DNA of 64,000 nucleotides from Delftia tsuruhatensis (lineage in GTDB: Bacteria; Pseudomonadota; Gammaproteobacteria; Burkholderiales; Burkholderiaceae_C). The translations under genes were made by a program, and so were the position numbers. This document shows, in pieces, positions 9,720-19,942 of the stretch (its first letter is position 1; each line of letters begins with the position of its first letter). Where the stretch lies: positions 4,302,001-4,366,000 of the forward strand of contig NZ_LR813084.1 of the NCBI RefSeq assembly GCF_903815225.1. The letters run 5' to 3'. The notes below the pieces were generated by a model. The model was not told the origin of the DNA and made no database searches. It saw nothing but the letters and a program-made list of their open reading frames with translations.

Positions 9720-9783
9720 GCTGTCTGTCTCCGATGGGTAAATGTTCATCCCTGTGCCGGGATGTGTTCTTCGCGGGATGGCG

Positions 9784-11478
9784 TCAGGCCTGCCAGCTGG
9801 CCGGCAGGTCCGATGCCGACAGGGGGTCGCGCGGCAGCACGCGGTGCAGCAGCACCAGCTGGGCCCAGCGCATGCGCTCGGCGCTGCCGGTGCACGATGC
9901 CTCCCAGGCCATGGCCGTGGCCGTGAAGCAGTGGTACAGGCCCGAGGCAGCGGCGCGCGCCAGGCGATCGCCGCCCTCCTCGGCCGCGCGCAGGGCCAGC
10001 GCGGCGGCCTTGTCCATGCTGGCCGACAGCGCGGCCTTGAAGGCGGTGGCCGCCTCGGTCTGGGCCAGCAGCTGGGCCGCGTGGTCACGCAGCACGGGCA
10101 GCGAGCCTTCGCGCTTGATGGCGCGGATCACGTCCAGCGCCACGATGTTGCTGGTGCCTTCCCAGATCGATCCCAGGTGGGAGTCGCGCACCAGGCGCGG
10201 GTCGCTCCATTCCTCGATGTAGCCGCAGCCGCCACGCACCTCCATGGCGTCGCCCGTGACCTTGCGCGCATCGCGGCAGGCGCGGAACTTGATCATGGGC
10301 GTGAGGATCCGCAGCAGCGCATAGGCGCCGGGCTCGCCCGCGTCCGAACGCTGCAGCGCCTGGGCCGTCTGCAGCACCATGGTGCGGGCCTGCTCGGACC
10401 AGATGCGCAGCTTGTCGAGCTGGCGCTGCATCAGCGGCATGTCCTGCAGGGCCTTGCCGAAGGCGCGGCGCTCGCGCGCCACATGCTCGGCCTCGGCCAC
10501 GGCGCGGCGCATCAGCCCGGCCGAACGCACGCCGTTGGACAGGCGCGAGTTGTTCACCATGTCGGCCATCTGCACGAAGCCGCGACCCTGCTCGCCCACG
10601 AGGTAGGCGACGGCGCCGTCGAGCACGATCTCGCCGCTGGCCATGGAGCGCGTGCCCAGCTTGTGCTTGAGGCGCACGATGCGGTAGTGGTTGGCCGAGC
10701 CGTCATCGAGCCGGCGCGGCAGCAGGAACAGTGAGATCCCCTTCATGCCGGCCGGTGCTCCCTCCACCCGTGCCAGCACCATGGCGAAGTCGGCATCGGG
10801 GTTGGAGCAGAACCACTTGTCGCCCGTGAGAAGCCAGCTACCGTCGGCGGCCGGGCGCGCCAGCGTCTGGGTGTTGGCGATGTCCGAGCCGGCCGCCTGC
10901 TCGGTCATGAACATGGCGCCCTGGGCCTGGTCCTCGAAGCGCAGCTGCGTCATGCGCGGCCAGTACTTTTCGACCAGGGCCGGATCGCCGTACTTGCGCA
11001 GCGTGCGCGCCAGCGAATCGGTCATGGACAGCGGGCAGCACAGGCCGAACTCGGCCTGCACGAACAGATAGGTCAGCGCGTACTTGGCCAGCGGTGGCAG
11101 CCGGCCCTCCCAGCCGAGGACCCCCGTGCGATGCGACATGACCGCCAGGCCGAACTCGCCGTAGGCGATGCGCTCCATCTCCACATAGGCCGGATGCTTG
11201 ACGATGCGCTGCGCATCGCGCCCCGTGCGGTCGCGGTGCTCCAGCTCGGGCGGGTTGCGGTCGGCGGTCAGCGCCCATTCGTCGATCTCGCAGCCGGCCA
11301 GCGCGCCCATGCGCTCCAGATGGGGCTGCAGGTGCGCGTTCACCTCGGGCGGCAGGTACAGCGCCAGCAGCGGCGCCAGCTGGTCGTCGGTGGTGTAGAG
11401 ATTGCTGCCGTGGCGGTCCGGTACGGCCTGGGCGGCAACGGCGCGCAGCACGGCCTGCGCCTGCGGGTCTGCATTCAT
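9784..11478 (-). CDS. Acyl-CoA dehydrogenase, AidB-like
   Basis: The 564-residue flavoprotein is longer than ordinary acyl-CoA dehydrogenases (about 380 residues). It has the extended N-terminal region seen in AidB (ADRNPPELEHRDRTGRD, HPAYVEMERIAYGEFGL). Flavin- and substrate-binding motifs FMTEQAAGSDIANTQT and GDKWFCSNPDAD are present, as is IWEGTSNIVALDVIRAI near the C-terminus. The ATG at 11478 follows AGGAGA. It is the first gene of the leftward unit with Bug protein and CoA-transferase and is divergent from a LysR regulator. E. coli AidB is linked to the alkylation response, but this operon context argues for oxidation of an acyl-CoA. The substrate is unknown. Confidence 0.9.
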   Translation of the reverse strand: MNADPQAQAVLRAVAAQAVPDRHGSNLYTTDDQLAPLLALYLPPEVNAHLQPHLERMGALAGCEIDEWALTADRNPPELEHRDRTGRDAQRIVKHPAYVEMERIAYGEFGLAVMSHRTGVLGWEGRLPPLAKYALTYLFVQAEFGLCCPLSMTDSLARTLRKYGDPALVEKYWPRMTQLRFEDQAQGAMFMTEQAAGSDIANTQTLARPAADGSWLLTGDKWFCSNPDADFAMVLARVEGAPAGMKGISLFLLPRRLDDGSANHYRIVRLKHKLGTRSMASGEIVLDGAVAYLVGEQGRGFVQMADMVNNSRLSNGVRSAGLMRRAVAEAEHVARERRAFGKALQDMPLMQRQLDKLRIWSEQARTMVLQTAQALQRSDAGEPGAYALLRILTPMIKFRACRDARKVTGDAMEVRGGCGYIEEWSDPRLVRDSHLGSIWEGTSNIVALDVIRAIKREGSLPVLRDHAAQLLAQTEAATAFKAALSASMDKAAALALRAAEEGGDRLARAAASGLYHCFTATAMAWEASCTGSAERMRWAQLVLLHRVLPRDPLSASDLPASWQA

Positions 11479-11554
11479 GGTTTGTCTCCTGGTGCATGAG
11501 GGCCCATGGCCCCTGGGAATGCCCCCATTCTTGGAAACAGTCCTATTCGAGTCA

Positions 11555-11581
11555 AATATTGATAACGTATTGATCAATATT
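11555..11581. promoter_or_regulatory. Candidate LysR operator between divergent genes
   Basis: AATATTGAT at 11555-11563 is repeated as its exact complement ATCAATATT at 11573-11581 with a 9-base spacer, in an AT-rich island. It lies 17 bases before the LysR start codon and 77 bases before the acyl-CoA dehydrogenase start. LysR regulators typically bind such interrupted dyads (T-N11-A type) in the divergent promoter region, so autoregulation plus control of the leftward operon is likely. Confidence 0.6.
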
Positions 11582-11598
11582 CAAATCAGATAGAAACC

Positions 11599-12498
11599 AT
11601 GGAACTGCGGCAACTGAAATACTTTCTGGTGCTGGCCGAGGAACTGCATTTCAGCCGCGCGGCCCAGCGGCTGGCCATCTCCCAGCCGCCGCTGAGCGTG
11701 GCCATACGCCAGCTGGAGGACGAGCTGGGTGCCCAGCTGTTCGAGCGCACCAGCAAGGAGGTGCGGCTGACGGCCGCCGGCAAGCACCTGCGCGGCCAGG
11801 CCCAGGAGATCATGGAGCAGGCACTGCGCGTGAAGCAGGACATGCGCGCCATCGCCGAAGGCACGCAGGGCCGCATCCGGCTGGGCTTTGTGGGTTCGGC
11901 CATCTACCGCGGGCTGCCCGAGGCACTGGAGAGCTTTCGCGCCCGGCACCCGCTGGTGCGCATCGACATGCTGGAGCTCAACAGCGCCGAGCAGATCGCA
12001 GCGCTCCAGCAGGAGCGCCTGGACCTGGGCCTGCTGCACGCCACGCGCCCCGCGCCCGGTCTGCAATCACACACCTTGGTGAGCGAGCCGTTCATGGCCT
12101 GCCTGCCGGACAGCCACGCGCTGGCCGGCCAGCGCACGCTGCAGGTGCGCCAGCTGGCGGGCGAGCGCATGGTGCTGTTCTCCCGCCAGGTCTCGCCCGA
12201 CTACCACCAGCAGATCTGGCAGATCTGCCAGAGCGAGGGCTTCACGCCCGACCTGCACCATGAGGTGCGGCACTGGCTGTCCGTGCTGTCCCTGGTGTCG
12301 CTGCGCCAGGGCGTGTCCCTGGTTCCGTCCTGCCTGCAGCGCGTGGGCTTTCCGGGGCTGGCCTTCGTGCCCATCCAGGGCCGGCACCCGCAGTCGCAGA
12401 TGCAGGCCATGTGGCACCCGGGCCATGTGCAGCCCCTGGTCGAATCGCTGCTGGCCCACCTGCGCGACAGCGTGGGCCGGCTGGGGCAGCAGCAGTAG
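11599..12498 (+). CDS. LysR-family transcriptional regulator
   Basis: The 299-residue protein starts with a classical LysR winged helix-turn-helix: LRQLKYFLVLAEELHFSRAA, then LAISQPPLSVAIRQLEDELG and FERTSKEVRLTAAG. A LysR effector domain of about 200 residues follows (IRLGFVGSAIYRGLPEALESF at the start). The ATG at 11599 matches the usual LysR N-terminus. It is divergent from the acyl-CoA dehydrogenase/Bug/CoA-transferase operon with a dyad between them, so it probably controls that operon in response to the organic acid or its CoA ester. Its 3' end is only 27 bases from the convergent acnA stop. Confidence 0.95.
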   Translation: MELRQLKYFLVLAEELHFSRAAQRLAISQPPLSVAIRQLEDELGAQLFERTSKEVRLTAAGKHLRGQAQEIMEQALRVKQDMRAIAEGTQGRIRLGFVGSAIYRGLPEALESFRARHPLVRIDMLELNSAEQIAALQQERLDLGLLHATRPAPGLQSHTLVSEPFMACLPDSHALAGQRTLQVRQLAGERMVLFSRQVSPDYHQQIWQICQSEGFTPDLHHEVRHWLSVLSLVSLRQGVSLVPSCLQRVGFPGLAFVPIQGRHPQSQMQAMWHPGHVQPLVESLLAHLRDSVGRLGQQQ

Positions 12499-12525
12499 GC
12501 AACGGCCGGCAGCGGCAGGCGGGGC

Positions 12526-15405
<2,880 letters not shown>

Positions 15406-15540
15406 CGTGAGACTCCTGGATGAAACTCTGGGAAGGAACATGCCTGCGACCTTTTCCCGATCCTGAACATGTTCCAAGACTCTGATTTCCATTGTGCCCA
15501 GAAGTGCCCGGGAATGCTGTGGGCCATTGGCGATAGTCAC

Positions 15541-15562
15541 ACGCGGACAACGTTGTCCGCGT
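15541..15562. promoter_or_regulatory. 22-bp perfect palindrome upstream of acnA
   Basis: The arm ACGCGGACAAC at 15541-15551 is followed at once by its exact complement at 15552-15562, without a loop. It lies 136 bases upstream of the acnA start codon. A loopless palindrome favours a dimeric protein-binding site over a terminator. It also borders the terminator of the upstream small membrane genes. I do not recognise the regulator. Confidence 0.4.
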
Positions 15563-15563
15563 G

Positions 15564-15588
15564 AAAAAACGGCGCGCCTTCACGCGCC
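15564..15588 (-). terminator. Rho-independent terminator after the tandem small membrane genes
   Basis: Read on the minus strand, a 6-base all-GC stem (GGCGCG with CGCGCC, 6-base loop) is followed by G and six T residues. It begins two bases after the stop codon of the gene at 15591-15989, so it ends that leftward transcript before acnA. Confidence 0.7.
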
Positions 15589-15590
15589 TG

Positions 15591-15989
15591 TCATCGAGCC
15601 GGCCAGCGGCTGCGCCACAGCCCCGCGCACTGCAGCCCGCCCAGCGCCGCGCCGATGGCGGCCTGCCCCAGCACCCATGCCTGCCCCGCAGGCAGAGAAG
15701 TCAGCCAGCCGCCCCCGAGCAGGACAAGGCAGGCAGCGGCCCAGCCGAAGTTGCCCGAGATGGCCACGGCCACCAATCTCCTGCTGTGCGGCATGCGCAG
15801 CGCCCCCCAGGCAGCCACGCAGGCCCAGGCCAGCAAAAAGCCCCCGGTTCCCAGCAGCAGTGGCCGCGACAGCCCCGTGCAGGCGGCCAGGGGCCGCACA
15901 AGAGCCCATTGCAGTGCACCCGCAGAGGCGCAGCACAGGGCGTCGGCCCACAGCGTTCGCGACAGGAAGCGGGGATCCGACGTCCGCAT
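15591..15989 (-). CDS. Small integral membrane protein, paralogue of its neighbour
   Basis: This 132-residue hydrophobic protein of unknown function has four probable transmembrane segments. It aligns by eye with the product of 15989-16411 along its whole length: DPRFLSRTLWADA against SPRFLPRVMWADA, then LLLGTGGFLLAWA against LLQGTGWFLLAYA, and ISGNFGWAAACLVLL against VFGNFAWAAGCIALL. The start at 15989 overlaps the stop of that gene (TGATG), showing translational coupling. The pair looks like a tandem duplication, perhaps forming a heterodimer. A terminator follows. I do not recognise a named family. Confidence 0.75.
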   Translation of the reverse strand: MRTSDPRFLSRTLWADALCCASAGALQWALVRPLAACTGLSRPLLLGTGGFLLAWACVAAWGALRMPHSRRLVAVAISGNFGWAAACLVLLGGGWLTSLPAGQAWVLGQAAIGAALGGLQCAGLWRSRWPAR

Positions 15990-16411
15990 CAGGACATCGC
16001 GGCACGCACGGTGCCCGCCTCGGAACGCGTGCGGCGCAGTCCTGTCCATTGCAGCTCCGCAAACACCACGACGACCAGGGCCTGTGCCAGCAGCCAGGCA
16101 GCGCCCCAGGCAGTCAGCGCCAGTCCCCCCAGGGCCAGCAGGGCGATGCAGCCCGCCGCCCAGGCGAAATTACCGAAGACCACCAGGCCGATCAGGCGTC
16201 GGGGCATGGGCGAGCGGGCCGCCATCCACGCCACCGCCAGCGCATAGGCCAGCAGGAACCAGCCGGTTCCCTGCAGCAAGGCCGAGGGCAGGCCGGTCAA
16301 CCCGGCCATCGGCTGCCCTGCCGCCAGTTGCAAGGCGCCAGTGGCGGCACAGGAAGCGGCATCGGCCCACATCACACGGGGAAGGAAACGGGGGGAAGCG
16401 AACATCGACAT
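15989..16411 (-). CDS. Small integral membrane protein, first of a tandem pair
   Basis: This 140-residue protein of unknown function has four probable membrane segments and a basic C-terminal tail (LRRTRSEAGTVRAAMS). The ATG at 16411 follows AAGGAGA, which makes it better than an ATG nine codons upstream. It is divergent from an XRE/MmyB-like regulator at 16543, with a 19-bp palindrome 23 bases upstream of its start. It is coupled to a paralogue downstream. The arrangement (regulator plus small membrane pair) suggests a ligand-controlled membrane function such as transport or immunity, but nothing in the sequence fixes this. Confidence 0.75.
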   Translation of the reverse strand: MSMFASPRFLPRVMWADAASCAATGALQLAAGQPMAGLTGLPSALLQGTGWFLLAYALAVAWMAARSPMPRRLIGLVVFGNFAWAAGCIALLALGGLALTAWGAAWLLAQALVVVVFAELQWTGLRRTRSEAGTVRAAMS

Positions 16412-16433
16412 GGCGGTCTCCTTGGGGTCAGCA

Positions 16434-16452
16434 GGCATGCACCGTGCATGCC
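16434..16452. promoter_or_regulatory. 19-bp palindrome, candidate operator of the XRE regulator
   Basis: GGCATGCAC at 16434-16442 and its exact complement GTGCATGCC at 16444-16452 flank one central base. The site is 23 bases upstream of the leftward small membrane gene and 91 bases upstream of the rightward XRE gene. A perfect 9-1-9 dyad in a divergent promoter region is a typical dimeric repressor site. Confidence 0.5.
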
Positions 16453-16542
16453 ATGGCCTGCATGGTCGGCCGCGTGCCGCACAGGGTCGATAACCTCGCA
16501 GGTCATGGCCGCCGCGCGCGGGCCGCCGCTACGATGCAGCCC

Positions 16543-17355
16543 ATGAGCTCCGCCGCCCACCCACCCACCGCGCGCTCGCCCTTCGGCGACCACCTGCGCC
16601 ACTGGCGCCAGCACCGCCGCCTGAGCCAGCAGGGCCTGGCGCTGGAGGCCGACATCTCCACGCGCCACCTGAGCTATGTGGAAACCGGCCGCGCCCAGCC
16701 CAGCCGCGAGATGGTGCTGCGCCTGGTGGAGCGCCTGGACGTTCCACTGCGCGAGCGCAACGCGCTGCTGGTGGCAGCAGGCTATGCCCCCATGTACCAA
16801 GTCCGGCCGCTGGACCACCCGGAGCTGGCCGCCGCGCGCCAGGCCGTGGACCTGGTGCTCAAGGGCCATGAGCCCAATCCCGCCCTGGCCGTGGACCGGC
16901 ACTGGAACCTGGTGGCCGCCAACACCATCGTGCCGCTGCTGCTGGCCGGCGTGGCGCCCTGGTTGCTGGAGCCGCCCGTCAACGTACTGCGCCTGAGCCT
17001 GCATCCCGAAGGACTGGGCCCGCGCCTGGCCAATGCGGCCCATTGGCGCGCACACCTGCTGCACCGCCTGCAGCAGCAGATTGCCGCCACGTCGGATGCC
17101 GAGCTGCGGGCCCTGCACGACGAGATCGCAGGCTATCCGTTCAAGGAAGACGAAGCCGGCGCGCACGGCGCAACACCCGCCAGCCACATCGCCGTTCCCT
17201 TCGCGCTGGACACCGACCACGGCCGCCTGAGCTTCATCAGCACCATCACCATCTTCGGCACGCCGGTGGACGTGACGCTGCAGGAGCTGGCGGTGGAGTC
17301 GTTCTTTCCGGCGGATACGCAGACCCGGGAGCTGCTGGCGCAAATGCGGGTGTGA
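16543..17355 (+). CDS. XRE-family regulator with MmyB-like ligand-binding domain
   Basis: This 270-residue protein has an N-terminal helix-turn-helix of the Cro/CI type ([20 protein letters not shown], then [20 protein letters not shown]). It is followed by the MmyB/MLTR-type domain with [19 protein letters not shown] and [12 protein letters not shown]. That domain, named after the Streptomyces methylenomycin regulator MmyB, has a PAS-like fold and binds small hydrophobic ligands. ATG 16543 is chosen; an ATG three codons upstream is an alternative. Its divergence from the tandem membrane genes makes them its probable targets. It ends 98 bases before the copper ATPase gene, which seems to have its own promoter. 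Confidence 0.88.
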   Translation: MSSAAHPPTARSPFGDHLRHWRQHRRLSQQGLALEADISTRHLSYVETGRAQPSREMVLRLVERLDVPLRERNALLVAAGYAPMYQVRPLDHPELAAARQAVDLVLKGHEPNPALAVDRHWNLVAANTIVPLLLAGVAPWLLEPPVNVLRLSLHPEGLGPRLANAAHWRAHLLHRLQQQIAATSDAELRALHDEIAGYPFKEDEAGAHGATPASHIAVPFALDTDHGRLSFISTITIFGTPVDVTLQELAVESFFPADTQTRELLAQMRV

Positions 17356-17397
17356 AGCCCCGGTCCGCGCGACCAGGACGAAGCCATGGACCCAAGC

Positions 17398-17428
17398 TTG
17401 ACATTGACACAATAGGAAGCCGAAGAAT
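17398..17428 (+). promoter_or_regulatory. Candidate MerR/CueR-type promoter of the copper ATPase gene
   Basis: TTGACA at 17398-17403 is followed, after a 19-base spacer, by AAGAAT at 17423-17428, 25 bases upstream of the ATPase start. A second TTGACA directly abuts the first. Long 19-base spacers are typical of promoters activated by MerR-family metal sensors such as CueR. The dyad usually found in the spacer is only weakly visible, and no cueR gene lies in the window. Confidence 0.35.
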
Positions 17429-17453
17429 CGTGCAATCCCTTGAAAGGATTGCC

Positions 17454-19859
17454 ATGAACCAGCAACAGCATCCGCAGCAGCGGCCCGAGGACGGGGCTGC
17501 GGCGGCCACGCACGGCCAGCCTCCCCAAGGCCAGGCGCCCCTGAACCCCATGGACGACACGGGCACCGTGTACGTGTGCCCCATGCATGCGGACGTGCGC
17601 CAGCCCCGGCCCGGGCGCTGCCCGAAATGCCAGATGCACCTGGTGCCGCAGGGGCCGGGCCAGCCCGTGCAGGCCGACATGCACCCAGGCCACGGCGCAC
17701 ACCATGGCCGCCATGGCGAGGCCACGCCGGCGCATGCGCCTTCACCGCCTCCCGCGGTGCAGGCCGGCGCCGTCTACACCTGCCCCATGCACCCCGAGGT
17801 GCGGCAGGATCACCCCGGCAACTGCCCCAAATGCGGAATGACGCTGGAACCCATGGTGCCCTCGGGCGAGGAAGACCACAGCGAGCTCGACGACTTCCGC
17901 CGACGCTTCTGGTGGACTCTTCCATTGACCGTGGCCGTGTCGGCCCTGGCCATGTTCGGCCATTTCCTGGGCTGGTTCTCCATGGCCACGCAGACCTGGA
18001 TCGAGCTGGTGCTGTCGCTGCCCGTGGTGCTTTGGACGGGCTGGCCGTTTTTCCAGCGCAGCTGGCAATCGCTGGTGAACCGCAGCCCCAACATGTGGAC
18101 CCTGATCGGGCTGGGCTCGGGAGCGGCCTTCCTCTACAGCGTGGTGGCCACCCTCGCGCCCGGCGTCTTCCCCGACTCGTTCATGTCCATGGGCCGCGTG
18201 GCCGTCTATTTCGAGGCGGCCGTCGTCATCATCTCCCTGACCATGCTGGGGCAGCTCCTGGAGCTGAGGGCGCGCTCGCAGACCTCGGCGGCCATCAAGT
18301 CCCTGCTGGATCTGGCGCCCAAGACCGCGCGGCGCATCCGTCCCGACGGCAGCGAGGAGGACGTGCCGCTCAACCATGTACATGCCGGCGACCTGCTGCG
18401 CGTGCGCCCGGGCGAGAAAGTCCCGGTGGATGGCGTCGTCGTCGAAGGTGGCAGCTCGGTCGATGAATCCATGCTCACCGGCGAGCCCGTGCCCGTGGCC
18501 AAGCGGGCCGGCGACAAGCTGATAGGCGCCACGCTCAACACCCATGGCGCACTGGTGATGCGCTCCGAGAAAGTGGGCGCGGCCACGATGCTGTCGCAGA
18601 TCGTGCAGATGGTGGCCTCGGCCCAGCGCTCCAAGGCCCCCATGCAGCGCATGGCCGATGTGGTGGCGGGCAAGTTCGTCGTGGCCGTGGTGCTGGTGGC
18701 CCTGGCCACCTTCGTGGTCTGGGGCCTGTTCGGCCCGTCGCCGAGCTGGGTGTTCGGACTGATCAACGCGGTGGCCGTGCTGATCATCGCCTGCCCCTGC
18801 GCGCTGGGGCTGGCCACGCCCATGTCGGTGATGGTGGCCACGGGACGCGCCGCCACGCAAGGCGTGCTGTTCCGGGATGCGGGCGCCATCGAGCGCATGC
18901 GCGAAGTCGATGTGCTGATCGTGGACAAGACCGGCACCCTCACGCTGGGCAAGCCGGCCTTCGACACCATCATCGCCGCCCCCGGTTTCATGCCCGACGA
19001 GATCCTGCAGCTGGCCGCCAGCCTGGACCAGGGCAGCGAGCACCCGCTGGCCGAAGCCATCGTCAGTGCGGCACGGGCCAAGGGCCTGCAGCTGTCCAAG
19101 CCCGTCGACTTCGAATCAGGCAGCGGCATCGGCGTGCGCGGCACCGTCGACGGCCGGCGCCTCGCGCTGGGCAACACGGCCTTGATGGAGCAGGAGGGCA
19201 TTTGCGTCGATTCCCTGAAGACCGATGGCGAGCAGCTGCGCGCCGAAGGCGCCAGCATCATGCACCTGGCCATCGACGGGCAGTTCGCAGGCATCGTGGC
19301 GGTCACCGATCCGATCAAGGAAAGCACCTACGAAGCCATCGAGGCGCTGCATGCCAGCGGCCTGCGCATTGTCATGGCCACCGGCGACGGACTCACCACG
19401 GCCAAGGCCGTCGGCGCACGGCTGGACATCGACGAGGTCCACGGGGAAGTCAAGCCCGCCGACAAGCTGGCCCTGGTCGACAGGCTGCAGAAACAAGGCC
19501 ATGTGGTGGCCATGGCGGGCGACGGCATCAACGATGCCCCCGCCCTGGCCCAGGCGGACGTGGGAGTCGCCATGGGAACCGGCACCGACGTGGCGATGAA
19601 CAGCGGACAGATCACCCTGATCAAGGGAGACCTGCGCGGCATTGCCGCCGCGCGCCAGATCTCCCTGGACACGGTGCGCAACATGCGCCAGAACCTGTTG
19701 TTCGCCTTCGTCTACAACGGCATTGGCGTGCCGATCGCCGCCGGCCTGCTCTATCCGTTCACAGGCTGGCTGCTGTCGCCGATGATCGCGGCGCTGGCGA
19801 TGAGCCTGAGCTCCGCCTCGGTGATCTTCAATGCGCTGAGGCTGCGCGGCGCCAGGTGA
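17454..19859 (+). CDS. Copper-translocating P1B-type ATPase
   Basis: This 801-residue pump exports copper (probably Cu+) from the cytoplasm. The N-terminus has two heavy-metal-binding repeats rather than a CXXC ferredoxin-like domain: VCPMHADVR...CPKCQMH (about 41-62) and TCPMHPEVR...CPKCGMT (about 109-130). A His-rich linker lies between them. Core motifs include MLTGEPVP, the membrane CPC motif in [11 protein letters not shown], the phosphorylation site [20 protein letters not shown] and [10 protein letters not shown]. About eight membrane helices are expected. ATG 17454 follows AAAGGA. It is monocistronic, with a possible MerR-type promoter upstream and a bidirectional terminator downstream. 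It is copA- or copB/silP-like; the exact ion is inferred. Confidence 0.93.
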   Translation: MNQQQHPQQRPEDGAAAATHGQPPQGQAPLNPMDDTGTVYVCPMHADVRQPRPGRCPKCQMHLVPQGPGQPVQADMHPGHGAHHGRHGEATPAHAPSPPPAVQAGAVYTCPMHPEVRQDHPGNCPKCGMTLEPMVPSGEEDHSELDDFRRRFWWTLPLTVAVSALAMFGHFLGWFSMATQTWIELVLSLPVVLWTGWPFFQRSWQSLVNRSPNMWTLIGLGSGAAFLYSVVATLAPGVFPDSFMSMGRVAVYFEAAVVIISLTMLGQLLELRARSQTSAAIKSLLDLAPKTARRIRPDGSEEDVPLNHVHAGDLLRVRPGEKVPVDGVVVEGGSSVDESMLTGEPVPVAKRAGDKLIGATLNTHGALVMRSEKVGAATMLSQIVQMVASAQRSKAPMQRMADVVAGKFVVAVVLVALATFVVWGLFGPSPSWVFGLINAVAVLIIACPCALGLATPMSVMVATGRAATQGVLFRDAGAIERMREVDVLIVDKTGTLTLGKPAFDTIIAAPGFMPDEILQLAASLDQGSEHPLAEAIVSAARAKGLQLSKPVDFESGSGIGVRGTVDGRRLALGNTALMEQEGICVDSLKTDGEQLRAEGASIMHLAIDGQFAGIVAVTDPIKESTYEAIEALHASGLRIVMATGDGLTTAKAVGARLDIDEVHGEVKPADKLALVDRLQKQGHVVAMAGDGINDAPALAQADVGVAMGTGTDVAMNSGQITLIKGDLRGIAAARQISLDTVRNMRQNLLFAFVYNGIGVPIAAGLLYPFTGWLLSPMIAALAMSLSSASVIFNALRLRGAR

Positions 19860-19899
19860 AACCGGCGGCATGCGCCGCTGCCCTTGCCCGGAGAAAGAA

Positions 19900-19921
19900 A
19901 AAGCCCGCCGAAGCGGGCTTT
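19900..19921. terminator. Bidirectional terminator between copper ATPase and acnB
   Basis: AAAGCCCGC at 19900-19908 pairs with GCGGGCTTT at 19913-19921 across the tetraloop CGAA. A-rich sequence on one side and T residues on the other allow it to work in both directions. It separates two convergent genes. Confidence 0.8.
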
Positions 19922-19942
19922 GCTCAAGGCGCCGAAGCGTCC

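Noticed and set aside
9784-11478. Assignment as the alkylation-response gene aidB
   Set aside because: Sequence is AidB-like, but the operon with CoA-transferase and Bug protein and a LysR regulator favours a catabolic acyl-CoA dehydrogenase, so the symbol was withheld.
15541-15562. Palindrome read as a terminator
   Set aside because: It has no loop, and no T-run follows it on either strand. The adjacent T-run belongs to the GC hairpin at 15571-15588.
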